A DNA stretch of 64,000 nucleotides from Micromonospora vinacea (GCF_015751785.1 NZ_JADOTY010000001.1:4216001-4280000), one strand, 5' to 3'. Positions 30,473 to 39,400 are shown, counted from the first letter of the stretch. Notes: a model not told the origin generated them from the letters alone. Program-made: numbers and translations.

Positions 30473-30961
30473 TCACTCGGTGACCCTGCGGAGGAACGTC
30501 GCGAGGGCGTTCCGGACGCGCTCGATCCGCTCCGGCAGGGGCAGAGGTTCGGGCGCGGGGGGCCCGGCGTGCTTCTTCCCCCGCAGATACAGCGAGCAGG
30601 CCAGGTCGGAGCACAGGTACGTGCCCACGGAATCGCCCTGCCGCCCGCTCGGACCGGCCTTGGGGGCGGTCATCAACGAGACGCCACCGCCGAGGTGCGT
30701 GGTCAGGCAGAACGAGCACATGCTGTGCCGCACGCGCCCCATCTGGTGCGCTGCGGCCCGCAGCACCACCCCGGTCAGCTTGCCGTCGGTCTCGGCGACG
30801 AGATAGGCCCGCTGCGGCGCGGAGGGGTCCCGCCAGCCGAGAAAGTCGAGGTCGTCCCACTGGCGCAGCTCAAGATCGTTCGGTACGGCCAGCCGCTTCG
30901 CCTCGCCCCGGCTGCAATTGACGAAGGACGCGCGGATGGCGGATTCGGTCAGGACCAACAT
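30473..30961 (-). CDS. FBP/FusB-type zinc-binding domain protein
   Basis: ATG 30961 gives 162 aa. Four Cys in CSFC and TYLCSDLACSLYLRG form the treble-clef zinc site of FBP-domain proteins, the C-terminal fold of FusB. The N-terminal half (residues 1-70: ELRQWDDLDFLGW, QRAYLVAE) precedes it. FusB rescues EF-G from fusidic acid; many actinobacterial FBP proteins probably interact with EF-G, but resistance is not shown. It is divergent from a TetR gene, with only 60 bp between starts and an operator-like palindrome in that gap, so TetR likely controls it. Confidence 0.85.
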   Translation of the reverse strand: MLVLTESAIRASFVNCSRGEAKRLAVPNDLELRQWDDLDFLGWRDPSAPQRAYLVAETDGKLTGVVLRAAAHQMGRVRHSMCSFCLTTHLGGGVSLMTAPKAGPSGRQGDSVGTYLCSDLACSLYLRGKKHAGPPAPEPLPLPERIERVRNALATFLRRVTE

Positions 30962-30969
30962 AGGTAGTA

Positions 30970-30986
30970 GCCTAGCTCTCCTAGGC
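30970..30986. promoter_or_regulatory. Candidate TetR operator
   Basis: GCCTAG-CTCTC-CTAGGC at 30970-30986 has perfect 6-bp arms around a 5-nt centre. It lies in the 60-bp gap between divergent FBP and TetR genes, a standard operator position for an autoregulated TetR protein. Confidence 0.55.
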
Positions 30987-31021
30987 AAGCGATTATTACG
31001 GCTAGGTTGGGAGTGTGCTGC

Positions 31022-31591
31022 ATGGCACGTGCCGGGGTGACCATCGAGCGCCTGACGCTGGCCGCGGCCGAACTGGCCGACCAGGTGGGCGTGGAGAACG
31101 TCACGGTCGCCGCGCTCGCGCGCCAGTTCGGGGTGAAGGACGCCAGCCTCTACTTCCACCTGAAGAACGCGCACGACCTGCGGGTCAGGATCGCCCTGCT
31201 GGCGCTGGCGGAGCTGGCCGACCGGGTCGCCGCCGCGCTCGCCGGCCGGGCCGGTAAGGACGCGCTTGTCGCGTTCGCCAACGCGTACCGCGACTACGCG
31301 CGGGAGCACCCGGGCCGCTACGCCGCCATGCAGATCGACCTCGATCCGGAGACCGCCGCCGCGAGCGCGGGCGTCCGGCACGCCGAGATGACCCGGGCGA
31401 TCCTGCGCGGCTACCGGCTCTCCGAGCCCGACCAGACCGACGCGGTGCGGATGATGCACAGCACGTTCCACGGGTTTGTGAGCCTGGAGAAGACCGGCGG
31501 CTTCCGGCACACCCCGCGCCCCACCGACGACTCGTGGTCGCGCACCCTGGACGCCCTCGACGCCGTCCTCACCAACTGGCCGTCGCGCTGA
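31022..31591 (+). CDS. TetR-family regulator with WHG-type C-terminus
   Basis: ATG 31022 behind TGGGAG gives 189 aa. The N-terminal HTH is VTVAALARQFGVKDASLYFHLK (residues about 26-48). The ligand domain has MMHSTFHGFVSLEKTGGF and DSWSRTLDALDAVL, the WHG-type TetR C-terminal pattern. It most likely represses itself and the divergent FBP gene. Ligand unknown. Confidence 0.9.
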   Translation: MARAGVTIERLTLAAAELADQVGVENVTVAALARQFGVKDASLYFHLKNAHDLRVRIALLALAELADRVAAALAGRAGKDALVAFANAYRDYAREHPGRYAAMQIDLDPETAAASAGVRHAEMTRAILRGYRLSEPDQTDAVRMMHSTFHGFVSLEKTGGFRHTPRPTDDSWSRTLDALDAVLTNWPSR

Positions 31592-31646
31592 CGGCCGAGC
31601 GGGCCTGTGTCTGCCCTCCCGGCCGGCGCTCAGGGGTGTGCCCGGA

Positions 31647-32654
31647 TCAGGGCGTCGCCGGCGCGGTGAGCGGGCGGCGCTGTGCGGTCCGCTGCCGGAG
31701 CAGGACGAATCCGAGGCCCGCCAGGAACCAGGCGGCGAGGATCACGAGGGGCGCCACGGTGTGTGCGCCGTCGAAGTAGCCGAAGTTGTTGACCGCCCGT
31801 ACGGCCGCGCCCGGTGGGAGCTTCCCCGAGACCGCCTGTGCCCATTCCGGCAACAGGTCGACCCCGATCGTCGCCCCGCTCGTCGCGTTGCCAATGGTCG
31901 TGAGGGTGAGGACGGCGAGGGCGATGCCCGCCGGGCCGAGCCAGGCCCCCAGAGCCTTGGTCGTGAAGGCGCTGGCGGCGGAGAGCAGGGTGAGCGAGAG
32001 TGCGAGCAGCGGGAACGGGGCCGTGAGTGATCCGTAGACCGGACCCGCGACGGTCGCCGCGATCACGCCGATCAGGACGGCGAATCCGCCCATCGCGTAG
32101 AGGCGGTGGCGCAGCCGCACCTTCGCGGTGGCCGCGGTGAGCCCCTGCGCGAGGACGAACGACGAGAGGGTGACGCCGAACACCACGTAGAAGGCGGACA
32201 GCCCTCGGCTGTCATAGGTCGCCAGCGGCACGATGTCGTTCTCCTGGACGGTTGCCCCAGCCTTCTGGGCGAGACCGGCCGCGAGCTGACGCGCGGCGCC
32301 GCTCTCGCTGAACCCGCTCGCGCCGGCGTAGTCGAGTGTCAGCGTGGTGGGAGAGGTCGCGCCGAGCACGGCGACGGCGTCGCCGTGTCGCACCATGGCC
32401 TCGCCGTCCGCGATGCTCGCGACCTCGGTGACGGCCACGGCGTTACCGAACCCGGCCTGTGCGGTGTTCGCCAGCTGCGTGCTGGCCACGGCGATGGGCA
32501 GCTGGCTCGGCTGGGGGCTGCGTTGCAGTCCGACATAGAGCGCGATGAACGCCGTGCCGATGATCAGCCCGGTGATCACGAGCGTTGTCCAGGCTCGGCG
32601 TTGGGTGACCACGGGCGACGCTCCGCCGGTAGGTGGATCGGATGGCGACGTCAT
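31647..32654 (-). CDS. ABC-2/YhgE-type membrane protein
   Basis: ATG 32654 behind GAGGAGG gives 335 aa; the longer open frame covers the divergent gene. One N-terminal segment (WTTLVITGLIIGTAFIALYVGL, residues about 22-43) is followed by an external domain (about 45-165), then five segments (about 170-325). That layout is typical of ABC-2-like permease subunits and of DUF3533/Pip/YhgE proteins. No ATPase gene is adjacent. It is divergent from an HxlR regulator, so HxlR probably controls its expression. Transport substrate unknown. Confidence 0.8.
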   Translation of the reverse strand: MTSPSDPPTGGASPVVTQRRAWTTLVITGLIIGTAFIALYVGLQRSPQPSQLPIAVASTQLANTAQAGFGNAVAVTEVASIADGEAMVRHGDAVAVLGATSPTTLTLDYAGASGFSESGAARQLAAGLAQKAGATVQENDIVPLATYDSRGLSAFYVVFGVTLSSFVLAQGLTAATAKVRLRHRLYAMGGFAVLIGVIAATVAGPVYGSLTAPFPLLALSLTLLSAASAFTTKALGAWLGPAGIALAVLTLTTIGNATSGATIGVDLLPEWAQAVSGKLPPGAAVRAVNNFGYFDGAHTVAPLVILAAWFLAGLGFVLLRQRTAQRRPLTAPATP

Positions 32655-32674
32655 GGGTGCCTCCTCGGGTAGTG

Positions 32675-32729
32675 TGGTTTGAATGTCCAACCAGGCGAAC
32701 CGTAGCACCGACGGTTTGAAAACCAAACC
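32675..32729. promoter_or_regulatory. Paired HxlR operator candidates
   Basis: Two sites share GGTTTGAA: TGGTT-N9-AACCA at 32675-32693 and GGTTTG-AAAAC-CAAACC at 32713-32729, 37 bp apart. The second is a perfect 6-bp-arm palindrome. They flank and overlap the start of the HxlR gene, in front of the divergent membrane-protein gene. Confidence 0.45.
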
Positions 32730-33153
32730 AGAGCGGGACACTCTCGCTGTGGCGCTCGACGCAGTCAACGACAGGTGGTCGCTGCACATCGTGCGAGCGC
32801 TCGCATTCGGCGCCTCGCGGTACACCGAGATCCTTCGTGCCGTCGGCGCGCCCAGGGACGTCCTCGCCGCTCGACTGCGCAAACTGGCCGAATCCGGCAT
32901 CATTCAGGCCCGTACCACCGAGAACAGCAAGACCGCGGGGTACGAACTCACCCAGAAGGGCAAGGACCTCGGGCAGGTCATCCTCGTGCTCAAGCGCTGG
33001 GGTGACACCTACAGTGAGGACGACGTGCCCACTGTCGACTTCATCCACGAGGTCTGCGGCCAGGTCTTCGTCGCCGAGGTGCGCTGCCGGGCGTGTGGCA
33101 AGCCCATCCGGTCCGGAGAGCTGTCATTCGATCAGGAGTCCCCGGCATGCTGA
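32683..33153 (+). CDS. HxlR-family transcriptional regulator
   Basis: The 156-aa protein has the HxlR winged helix (ALDAVNDRWSLHIVRALAFG, RYTEILRAVGAPRDVLAARL, KLAESGIIQART). The C-terminal extension holds a Cys-rich end (VCGQVF, VRCRACGKPI, SPAC), which may bind zinc or sense redox or electrophiles. It probably controls the divergent membrane-protein gene; candidate operators overlap its own start. The next gene begins within its last codons (7-bp overlap), indicating coupling. Confidence 0.9.
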   Translation: MSNQANRSTDGLKTKPERDTLAVALDAVNDRWSLHIVRALAFGASRYTEILRAVGAPRDVLAARLRKLAESGIIQARTTENSKTAGYELTQKGKDLGQVILVLKRWGDTYSEDDVPTVDFIHEVCGQVFVAEVRCRACGKPIRSGELSFDQESPAC

Positions 33154-33737
33154 GCGAACTGGAGTTGGCCGACTGGCGGGAGCGGGTGGCCCGGCTGTAC
33201 CTGTCCGACGTCGACCTGGCCGGCTTCCGCGCCGGCCGCGACGAACTCTTCGCCACCCACCCGCAGAGCCCGATCCCGCCCGCGGAGCGCGCCGGCTTCA
33301 CCGGGGTGCGCTACTTCCCGCCCAACCCGGCGGCAGTGGTGGAGGCGCCCCTGCGTCCAGCCAGCGGTGAGCTACGCATCGACACCGGCGGCCCGGACGG
33401 GGTGATCGCGTACCGGCGGGTGGCGATTGCCGAGACGTCCTGGGGGCCGCTGACCCTGTGGTGGATCGAGGCGTACGGGGGTGGGCTGTTCGTGCCGCTG
33501 CGCGACGGCACCTGCGGGCGGGAGAGCTACGGCGGGGGCCGGTACCTCACCGACACGGTGAAGGGCACCTTCGGCCGGGGCGTCCAGTTGCTACCCGGCG
33601 ACAGGGTCCGGCTGGACGCCAACTACCTCTACAACCCGAGCTGTGCCTACGACGACCGCTGGGCCTGCCCACTGGCACCCCCGGAGAACCGGGTCGAGGT
33701 CGAGATCCGCGCCGGCGAGCTGACGTACCACGACTGA
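33147..33737 (+). CDS. DUF1684 protein
   Basis: ATG 33147 overlaps the hxlR stop; 196 aa. DUF1684 marks are FPPNPAAVVEAPL, LWWIEAYGGGLFVPLRDGTC, GGGRYLTDTVKGTFGRG, and NYLYNPSCAYDDRWACPLAP near the C-terminus. Function of the family is unknown; the NPxCAYDxxWxCPLxP motif suggests a metal or thiol site. Coupling to HxlR suggests shared control by a thiol-reactive signal, an inference. Confidence 0.85.
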   Translation: MLSELELADWRERVARLYLSDVDLAGFRAGRDELFATHPQSPIPPAERAGFTGVRYFPPNPAAVVEAPLRPASGELRIDTGGPDGVIAYRRVAIAETSWGPLTLWWIEAYGGGLFVPLRDGTCGRESYGGGRYLTDTVKGTFGRGVQLLPGDRVRLDANYLYNPSCAYDDRWACPLAPPENRVEVEIRAGELTYHD

Positions 33738-33789
33738 ACGACGAAACGGCCGCCCCAGCGTGCTGCCGGGACGGCCGGTCGATCGTCGC

Positions 33790-34386
33790 TCAGCGGGTGT
33801 TCGCCGCCGGGTTGGGCATGTTGGGCATCTGCATCCGACCGAGCAGCTGTCGCGCCTGGTCGGTGAGCTGCGCGTCGACTGTCACCGCGTACTGGCCGGC
33901 GCGCAGCGAGCTGGCCGAGGTGAAGTCGCGCTGCCCGCCCGTCATCGCGTGCGCGACCGCGCCGAACACGGCACCCCAGATCGCACCGATGACCAGCCCG
34001 ACCAGGATCACCGCCAGCCAGTTGCCGACGGTGAAGATGCCGAACAAAAGGCCGATGAAGAGCCCGAACCAGGCGCCGGTGCCGGCCCCGAGCAGGCCGG
34101 CTCGACCGGTCGTCATCCGCCCGAGCACCGTCTCCACCAGTGTGAGGTTGGTGCCGACGATGGCGCTGTGCTCCACCGGGAAGCGGTTGTCGGCCAGGTA
34201 GTCGACGACCCGCTGCGCGGTCGGATAGTCCGGGTACGAGCCGATCGTCACGGTCGGCGGGCCGGCTTCCGGCCCGTGGCCGTCACCGGCCGGTGTCGAC
34301 AGGCGGCCGGCCGGCCCGGATGGAAGCAGGTCGCCACTCTGTGTGCCGGACCGCCAGGCGGCGGTCGGCCCCGAAGCTGACGTCAT
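33790..34386 (-). CDS. General stress protein 17M-like, YflT type
   Basis: ATG 34386, six bases after GAGGGAGG, gives 198 aa; an ATG six bases upstream would have no spacing. Residues 1-45 are low-complexity. The conserved part is TIGSYPDYPTAQRVVDYLAD, AIVGTNLTLVETVLG, and a glycine-rich hydrophobic stretch AGTGAWFGLFIGLLFGIFTV (TM, about 100-130) followed by a second one. This is the GSP17M/YflT layout; family members are induced by the general stress sigma factor. A weak SigB-type promoter (34414-34438) lies upstream. Confidence 0.82.
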   Translation of the reverse strand: MTSASGPTAAWRSGTQSGDLLPSGPAGRLSTPAGDGHGPEAGPPTVTIGSYPDYPTAQRVVDYLADNRFPVEHSAIVGTNLTLVETVLGRMTTGRAGLLGAGTGAWFGLFIGLLFGIFTVGNWLAVILVGLVIGAIWGAVFGAVAHAMTGGQRDFTSASSLRAGQYAVTVDAQLTDQARQLLGRMQMPNMPNPAANTR

Positions 34387-34413
34387 GAGCATCCTCCCTC
34401 GTCAGCTCGCCGC

Positions 34414-34438
34414 GTTCCCCTCCAGGCCGACCGGTAAC
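34414..34438 (-). promoter_or_regulatory. Weak SigB-type promoter candidate
   Basis: On the minus strand GTTA, a 15-nt spacer and GGGAAC precede the general-stress gene by 28 nt. The -10 differs from GGGTAC at one position; the same variant occurs before the ChaB gene. Confidence 0.3.
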
Positions 34439-34464
34439 GCGGTGTCCGCCGTCGGGCGGGAGGG

Positions 34465-34489
34465 GAATGAGCGCTGACTGCCCGGGTAG
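34465..34489 (+). promoter_or_regulatory. SigB-type promoter candidate of the GH15 gene
   Basis: GAAT-N15-GGGTAG (34484-34489) fits GNNT-N14-16-GGGTA. Only 8 nt separate the -10 from GTG 34498. The hairpin CTGACTG (34474-34480)/CAGTCAG (34491-34497) covers this site, so the match could also be structural. Less certain than the GTTT sites. Confidence 0.35.
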
Positions 34490-34497
34490 CCAGTCAG

Positions 34498-36327
34498 GTG
34501 GAGAGCGGACGGATCAGCGACTACGGTTTCCTCGCCGACGGCCGCAGCGCGGCGTTGGTGGACGCCTCGGGCTCGGTGAACTGGTGGTGCCCGGGCCGGT
34601 TCGACGCCCCGTCGGTGTTCGGGCGGCTGCTCGACGACAGCGCCGGGCACTGGTCGATCCAGCCCGAGGGCGACTACCGCGTCGAACGCTGCTACGTCGA
34701 GGACACCCTGGTGTTGCGGACGGTCTTCCGCACCGCCCAGGGGGAGGTCGTGTTGACCGACGCGCTTGCGTTCGAGCCCGGCTCGCGCGGTCACGACATC
34801 GGTCTGCACTCGCCGCAGGTGCTGGTCCGTTCGGTGGAGGGGCTGTCCGGTTCGGTGCCGATGCGGGTGCACTACCGGCCGCGCTTCGAGTACGGCCGCA
34901 CCATCGCGTACCTGATCGAGCGGGAGGACATGCTGGAGGCCATCGCCGGGGCCGCCCGACTCACCCTGCGCGGCAGCGAACGGTTGACCGCCGGCGACGG
35001 CGAGGCCACCGGGACGTTCACCGCCCGCGCCGGCACGAAACACAACTTCACCCTCGGGTACGCCCCGACCTACGACGCCCCGCTGCCGGAGGTGCCGGAC
35101 GCCGACCAGACCATCGCCGACACCGTCGCCGGCTGGCGTTCCTGGACGGCCGAGCACCCGTACGACGGGCTCTACGCCGACCAGGTGCGGCGCAGCCGGC
35201 TGGTGGTGCAGGGCATGACGTATCGGCCCAGCGGTGCGGTGGTGGCCTCGGTGACCACCTCGCTGCCGGAGAAGCTCGGCGGGGACCGCAACTACGACTA
35301 CCGCTACGTCTGGGTGCGCGACTTCAGCCTGACCCTGCGGGCGCTGTGGCGGACGGCGTGCCTGGACGAGGTGCAGCGACAGTTCGCCTGGTTGGGTCGG
35401 GCGATGGGTCGCGTCGACGACAAGCCGGTGCCCATCATGTACGGGGTGCTGGGGGAGCGGGACCTCACCGAGCACCGCCTGGAACAGCTCGGCGGCTACC
35501 GCGACAGCCCACCGGTGGTGATCGGCAACGACGCGTGGCAGCAGCGGCAGACCGACATCTTCGGTGAGGCGATGGACGCCGCCTGGTTGATGCGCGACAA
35601 GCTGGAGCCGTTGGGCCTTGAGGTGCAGCACGTGCTCCGGGTGCTCGCCGACCAGGCCGAGCGGGACTGGGCGTTGCCCGACGCGGGCATGTGGGAGGAA
35701 CGCGGCACCCAGCACCACCACGTGTCCTCGAAGGTGCAGTGCTGGGTCGCCCTGGATCGGGCGGTCCGCTTCGGTGACAAGCTCGGCGAGCCGCAGGACG
35801 TGGCACGCTGGGCGGCCGCCCGCGACGCGGTGCGCGCGCAGGTGCTCGAGCGGGGCTGGAACGAGCGGCTCCAGTCGTACACCGGGAATTTCGAATCCGA
35901 CGACCTGGACGCGTCGGTGCTGGTGATGCCGCTGGTCGGCTTCCTGCGGGCCGACGACCCGCGGATGCGCTCGACGATCCGCGCGGTGGAGCAGCGGCTC
36001 TCCCACGACGGCCTGCTGCGGCGCTGGGACGGCGACCCGGCCGGGTTTCTCATCTGCTCGTTCTGGCTGGTGTGTTGCCTGGCGCTGGCCGGGGAGCGGG
36101 ACAGGGCGCACGAGTTGTTCCGGGGGTTGGCGGCGCGGGTCAACGACCTCGGCCTGTTCGCCGAGCAGATCGACCCGCTGACCGGGGAGCAGCTGGGCAA
36201 CTTCCCCCAGGCGTTCTCCCACATCGGCCTGATCAACGCGGCCGGTGTGCTGACCGACGTCGAGCGGGACCCGACGCTGCGTCAGTGCGGAATGCCCCCG
36301 GCGCACTTCTCCCCGGTGCGCCAGTGA
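34498..36327 (+). CDS. GH15 family glucoamylase/trehalase-like hydrolase
   Basis: GTG 34498 gives 609 aa. The N-terminal beta domain opens ISDYGFLADGRSAALVDASG and SVNWWCPGRFDAPSVFGRLL; the (alpha/alpha)6 domain has NYDYRYVWVRDFSLTLRALW, WMGR-type Arg/Asp subsites, GMWEERGTQHHH carrying the general acid Glu, and FSHIGLINAA near the end. The family acts on alpha-glucans; the closest known actinobacterial relatives are trehalases. No signal peptide is present, so it acts in the cytoplasm, on trehalose or glycogen fragments. No Shine-Dalgarno is seen, consistent with a near-leaderless transcript. Confidence 0.9.
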   Translation: MESGRISDYGFLADGRSAALVDASGSVNWWCPGRFDAPSVFGRLLDDSAGHWSIQPEGDYRVERCYVEDTLVLRTVFRTAQGEVVLTDALAFEPGSRGHDIGLHSPQVLVRSVEGLSGSVPMRVHYRPRFEYGRTIAYLIEREDMLEAIAGAARLTLRGSERLTAGDGEATGTFTARAGTKHNFTLGYAPTYDAPLPEVPDADQTIADTVAGWRSWTAEHPYDGLYADQVRRSRLVVQGMTYRPSGAVVASVTTSLPEKLGGDRNYDYRYVWVRDFSLTLRALWRTACLDEVQRQFAWLGRAMGRVDDKPVPIMYGVLGERDLTEHRLEQLGGYRDSPPVVIGNDAWQQRQTDIFGEAMDAAWLMRDKLEPLGLEVQHVLRVLADQAERDWALPDAGMWEERGTQHHHVSSKVQCWVALDRAVRFGDKLGEPQDVARWAAARDAVRAQVLERGWNERLQSYTGNFESDDLDASVLVMPLVGFLRADDPRMRSTIRAVEQRLSHDGLLRRWDGDPAGFLICSFWLVCCLALAGERDRAHELFRGLAARVNDLGLFAEQIDPLTGEQLGNFPQAFSHIGLINAAGVLTDVERDPTLRQCGMPPAHFSPVRQ

Positions 36328-36352
36328 GCCGGACTTTCGCAGAGATCGTGAC

Positions 36353-36383
36353 AACTTTCTATCCGTTGACGCGAAGTTCTATC
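36353..36383. promoter_or_regulatory. Direct repeats TTCTATC upstream of the secreted dehydrogenase
   Basis: TTCTATC occurs at 36357-36363 and 36377-36383, 20 bp apart (two helical turns), 97-123 bp upstream of the start codon, with TTGACG (36366-36371) between them. This could be a regulator site; nothing is known about the regulator. Confidence 0.3.
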
Positions 36384-36479
36384 GCTTTCCAGTGAAAGAC
36401 GTTAATGTCCGGGACACCTTGCGGTGCTCCTCCAGTCGGCGGGAGCGGCACCGAGATCCCCCGGACAGCTGGAGGTCTC

Positions 36480-39356
36480 GTGTCCCGCACACCGCGCCGA
36501 CGTCTCGTCAGCGCCACCACAGTGCTCACCGTCCTGGTAGCCCTCCTTTTCGTGCCGCAGGCAAGCGTTCGCCCGGCCGCCGCGGCCCCGGCCCGCGCCG
36601 CCGCCCTGGCACCGCCCGCCACCGTCGGTTTCGAGAAGGTCGCCCTCGACGGCGGTCTCTCCATGGGCGAACCGATCGAACTGGCCGTCGCCCCCGACGG
36701 CAAGGTCTTCTACATCAACCGGGGTACCAGCAGCGCCGGCGGCCAGGTCCGCCTCTACAACCCGGCGACCAGGTCCACCACCGTGGCCCTGACCCTGCCG
36801 CTGGACGCCCGCTTCGAGGACGGCCTGATCGGCATCACACTGCACCCGGGCTTCGCGACCAACCGCTGGGTCTACCTCTTCTACTCGCCGAAGGTCACCC
36901 CCCTGGTCAACCGAATCAGTCGGTTCACCTTCAACCCGTCCACCCTGCTGCTCGACCCGGGCAGCGAGGACATGCTCATCGAGTGGCCCACCGAACGCGA
37001 CCTCTGCTGCCACTCGGCCGGCTCGATGAGCTGGGACACCGCCGGCAACCTGTACTTCGCCGTCGGCGACAACACCAACTCCGGCGGCGACTCCGCCGGG
37101 ATGGCCCCGATCGACGAGCGGACGAGCCGCAACGCGCAGTACGACGCCCAGCGCACCTCCGGCAACACCAACGACCTGCGCGGCAAGATCAACCGGATCC
37201 ACCCGGAGAACGACGGCACCTACACAGTCCCCGCCGGCAACCTCTTCGCCGCCGGCGCCGCGCGCACCCGGCCGGAGATCTACGTGATGGGCGTACGCAA
37301 CCCGTACCGGATCTGGGTGGACCGCAAGGCCAACAACACCCTCTACTGGGGTGAGGTCGGCCCGGATGCCGGCGCCGACCTGGCCAACCGTGGCCCGGCG
37401 GCCTACGACGAGTTCAACCGGGCCAACGGGCCGGGCAACTACGGCTGGCCGTACTGCGGCGGCCCCAACGTCGCCTACAACGACTGGGACTTCGCCACCG
37501 CCACCCCGCGCGGCTGGTTCCCCTGCGGCGGCTCGACCGGCCCGGTCAACAACTCGCCCCGCAACACGGGTGTCCAGCAGCTTCCGCCGACCAAACCAGC
37601 ACTGGTCTGGGAACAGCACGGCGGCAGTGAGGACTGGCCGGCGCTGGACAACCCGGGTGGGTGCGGGTCGCCCAACCACGTCGAGGTCTACCACTACGAC
37701 CCGAACCTCGTCTCGGACGTGAAGTGGCCGGCCTACTACGACAACAAGTGGCTGATCTCCGAGTACTGCCGCAACTGGATCAAGGAGGTCCAGTTCGACA
37801 ACGGCAACCCGTCCACCGGAGCGCCGACAGTCATCGAACCGGTGCTCGCCGGCATGAAGCTCGTCCACCCGATCGACTGGCAGTTCGGTCCGGACGGCTC
37901 GCTCTACCTGCTGGAGTACGGCAGCGGCTACTTCTCCGGCGCGGTCGACGCCGGTCTCTACAAAATCAACTACGTCCAGGGTGGCCGGTCACCGGTGGCC
38001 AAGGCCGCCGTCAACCGGGACAACGGCCTGGCCCCCCTGTCGGTGACCTTCTCCAGCGCCGGCAGCTCGGACCCGGACGGCGACCCGCTGACGTACGCCT
38101 GGGACTTCACCAACAACGGCAGCACCGACTCGACCGCCGCGAACCCGTCCTTCACGTACTCCGCGAACGGGAGCTACAGCGCCCGGCTCACCGTCAACGA
38201 CGGCACCGGCCGCAGCGCCACCACAGTGGTGTCAGTGGTGGTCGGCAACAACCGGCCGACTGTCACGTTGACCGGACTGCCCGCCGGCGGGCTCTTCGAC
38301 TGGGGGCAGGACCTGACGGTGGCCGCCTCCGCCAGCGACACGCAGGACGGCACGCCGGCCTGCTCGGCGGTGGTCGTCCGGGCCGCGCTCGGCCACCAGG
38401 AACACGCCCACGAGGAGGGGGAGGGGACCGGCTGCGGCGCCACCTTCAACACCGGCCCGGTGCACGCCGGCCCCGACTCGGTGCTGTTCTTCGTCCTGCG
38501 GGGCAGCTACACCGATCGCGGCGCGACCGGCGCGGCCGCGCTCACCGGTGAGCAGGAGATCAGCCTCTACCCGAAACAGTGGCAGGCCGAGCACTTCGTC
38601 CAGCTCAACGGCCCCAAGGTGATCGACCAGGCGGCGGCCGAGGGCGGCAAGCGGCTGGGTGACGTCCAGAACGGCGAGAGCGTCCGCCACCACGCGGTGA
38701 GCCTCAAGGGGATCACCGGCGTCCGGGCCCGCGTCTCCTCCGGCGGCCCCGGCGGCACCCTCTCCTTCCGGTACGACTCACCCACCGGCACCGAGGTCGC
38801 CCGGATCGCGGTGCCGAACACCGGCGGCTGGGACAACTACACCGAGCTGAGCGCCACCGTGACCAGGCCCGACGACGGCACCCACGACCTGTACCTGGTC
38901 GCCACCGGCGGCAGCGGGGCGCTGCTGGACGTGGACAGCTACACCTTCACCGGTCCGGGCGTCGGCACCGGCGGGCCACGCACCGGTGAGGTGAAGGCCC
39001 TTGGCAAGTGCGCGGACATCGCCTCCAGCCAGACCGCGAACGGCACCAAGGTGCAGACCTGGACCTGCAACGGCACCGCCGCGCAGCGCTGGACCCTGCC
39101 CGGCGACGGTACGGTGCGTGGGCTCGCCAAGTGCCTGGACGTGAAGGCGAGCGGCACCACCGACGGCACCCTCGTGCAGCTCTACGACTGCAACGGCAGC
39201 GGGGCCCAGCAGTGGGCCGCCCAGCCGGACGGCAGCCTGCGCAACCCCCAGTCCGGGCGATGCCTGGACATCCCCAACTCGGACCTCACCGACGGCCGTC
39301 AACTGCGGATCTGGACCTGCAACGGCACCGGGGCCCAACGCTGGACCCTGCCGTGA
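36480..39356 (+). CDS. Secreted PQQ-type sugar dehydrogenase with PKD and ricin-B lectin modules
   Basis: GTG 36480 behind GGAGG gives 958 aa; a longer open frame adds residues before the signal peptide and is rejected. The signal peptide ends at about residue 35. The GSDH/sorbosone-dehydrogenase propeller follows (EPIELAVAPDGKVFYINRG, DGLIGITLHPGF, YVMGVRNPYRIWVD, HPIDWQFGPDGSLYLLEYGS). A PKD domain (SSAGSSDPDGDPLTYAWDF) is next, then a carbohydrate-binding-like beta-sandwich, then a ricin-B trefoil with three QxW repeats (QRWTLP, QQWAAQ, QRWTLP). It probably oxidises extracellular sugars with a PQQ-like cofactor while lectin modules attach it to polysaccharide. Confidence 0.88.
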   Translation: MSRTPRRRLVSATTVLTVLVALLFVPQASVRPAAAAPARAAALAPPATVGFEKVALDGGLSMGEPIELAVAPDGKVFYINRGTSSAGGQVRLYNPATRSTTVALTLPLDARFEDGLIGITLHPGFATNRWVYLFYSPKVTPLVNRISRFTFNPSTLLLDPGSEDMLIEWPTERDLCCHSAGSMSWDTAGNLYFAVGDNTNSGGDSAGMAPIDERTSRNAQYDAQRTSGNTNDLRGKINRIHPENDGTYTVPAGNLFAAGAARTRPEIYVMGVRNPYRIWVDRKANNTLYWGEVGPDAGADLANRGPAAYDEFNRANGPGNYGWPYCGGPNVAYNDWDFATATPRGWFPCGGSTGPVNNSPRNTGVQQLPPTKPALVWEQHGGSEDWPALDNPGGCGSPNHVEVYHYDPNLVSDVKWPAYYDNKWLISEYCRNWIKEVQFDNGNPSTGAPTVIEPVLAGMKLVHPIDWQFGPDGSLYLLEYGSGYFSGAVDAGLYKINYVQGGRSPVAKAAVNRDNGLAPLSVTFSSAGSSDPDGDPLTYAWDFTNNGSTDSTAANPSFTYSANGSYSARLTVNDGTGRSATTVVSVVVGNNRPTVTLTGLPAGGLFDWGQDLTVAASASDTQDGTPACSAVVVRAALGHQEHAHEEGEGTGCGATFNTGPVHAGPDSVLFFVLRGSYTDRGATGAAALTGEQEISLYPKQWQAEHFVQLNGPKVIDQAAAEGGKRLGDVQNGESVRHHAVSLKGITGVRARVSSGGPGGTLSFRYDSPTGTEVARIAVPNTGGWDNYTELSATVTRPDDGTHDLYLVATGGSGALLDVDSYTFTGPGVGTGGPRTGEVKALGKCADIASSQTANGTKVQTWTCNGTAAQRWTLPGDGTVRGLAKCLDVKASGTTDGTLVQLYDCNGSGAQQWAAQPDGSLRNPQSGRCLDIPNSDLTDGRQLRIWTCNGTGAQRWTLP

Positions 39357-39400
39357 CCGCCCCCTGACCGGCTCGGAGATACCGCAGCGCATTGCTCCCT

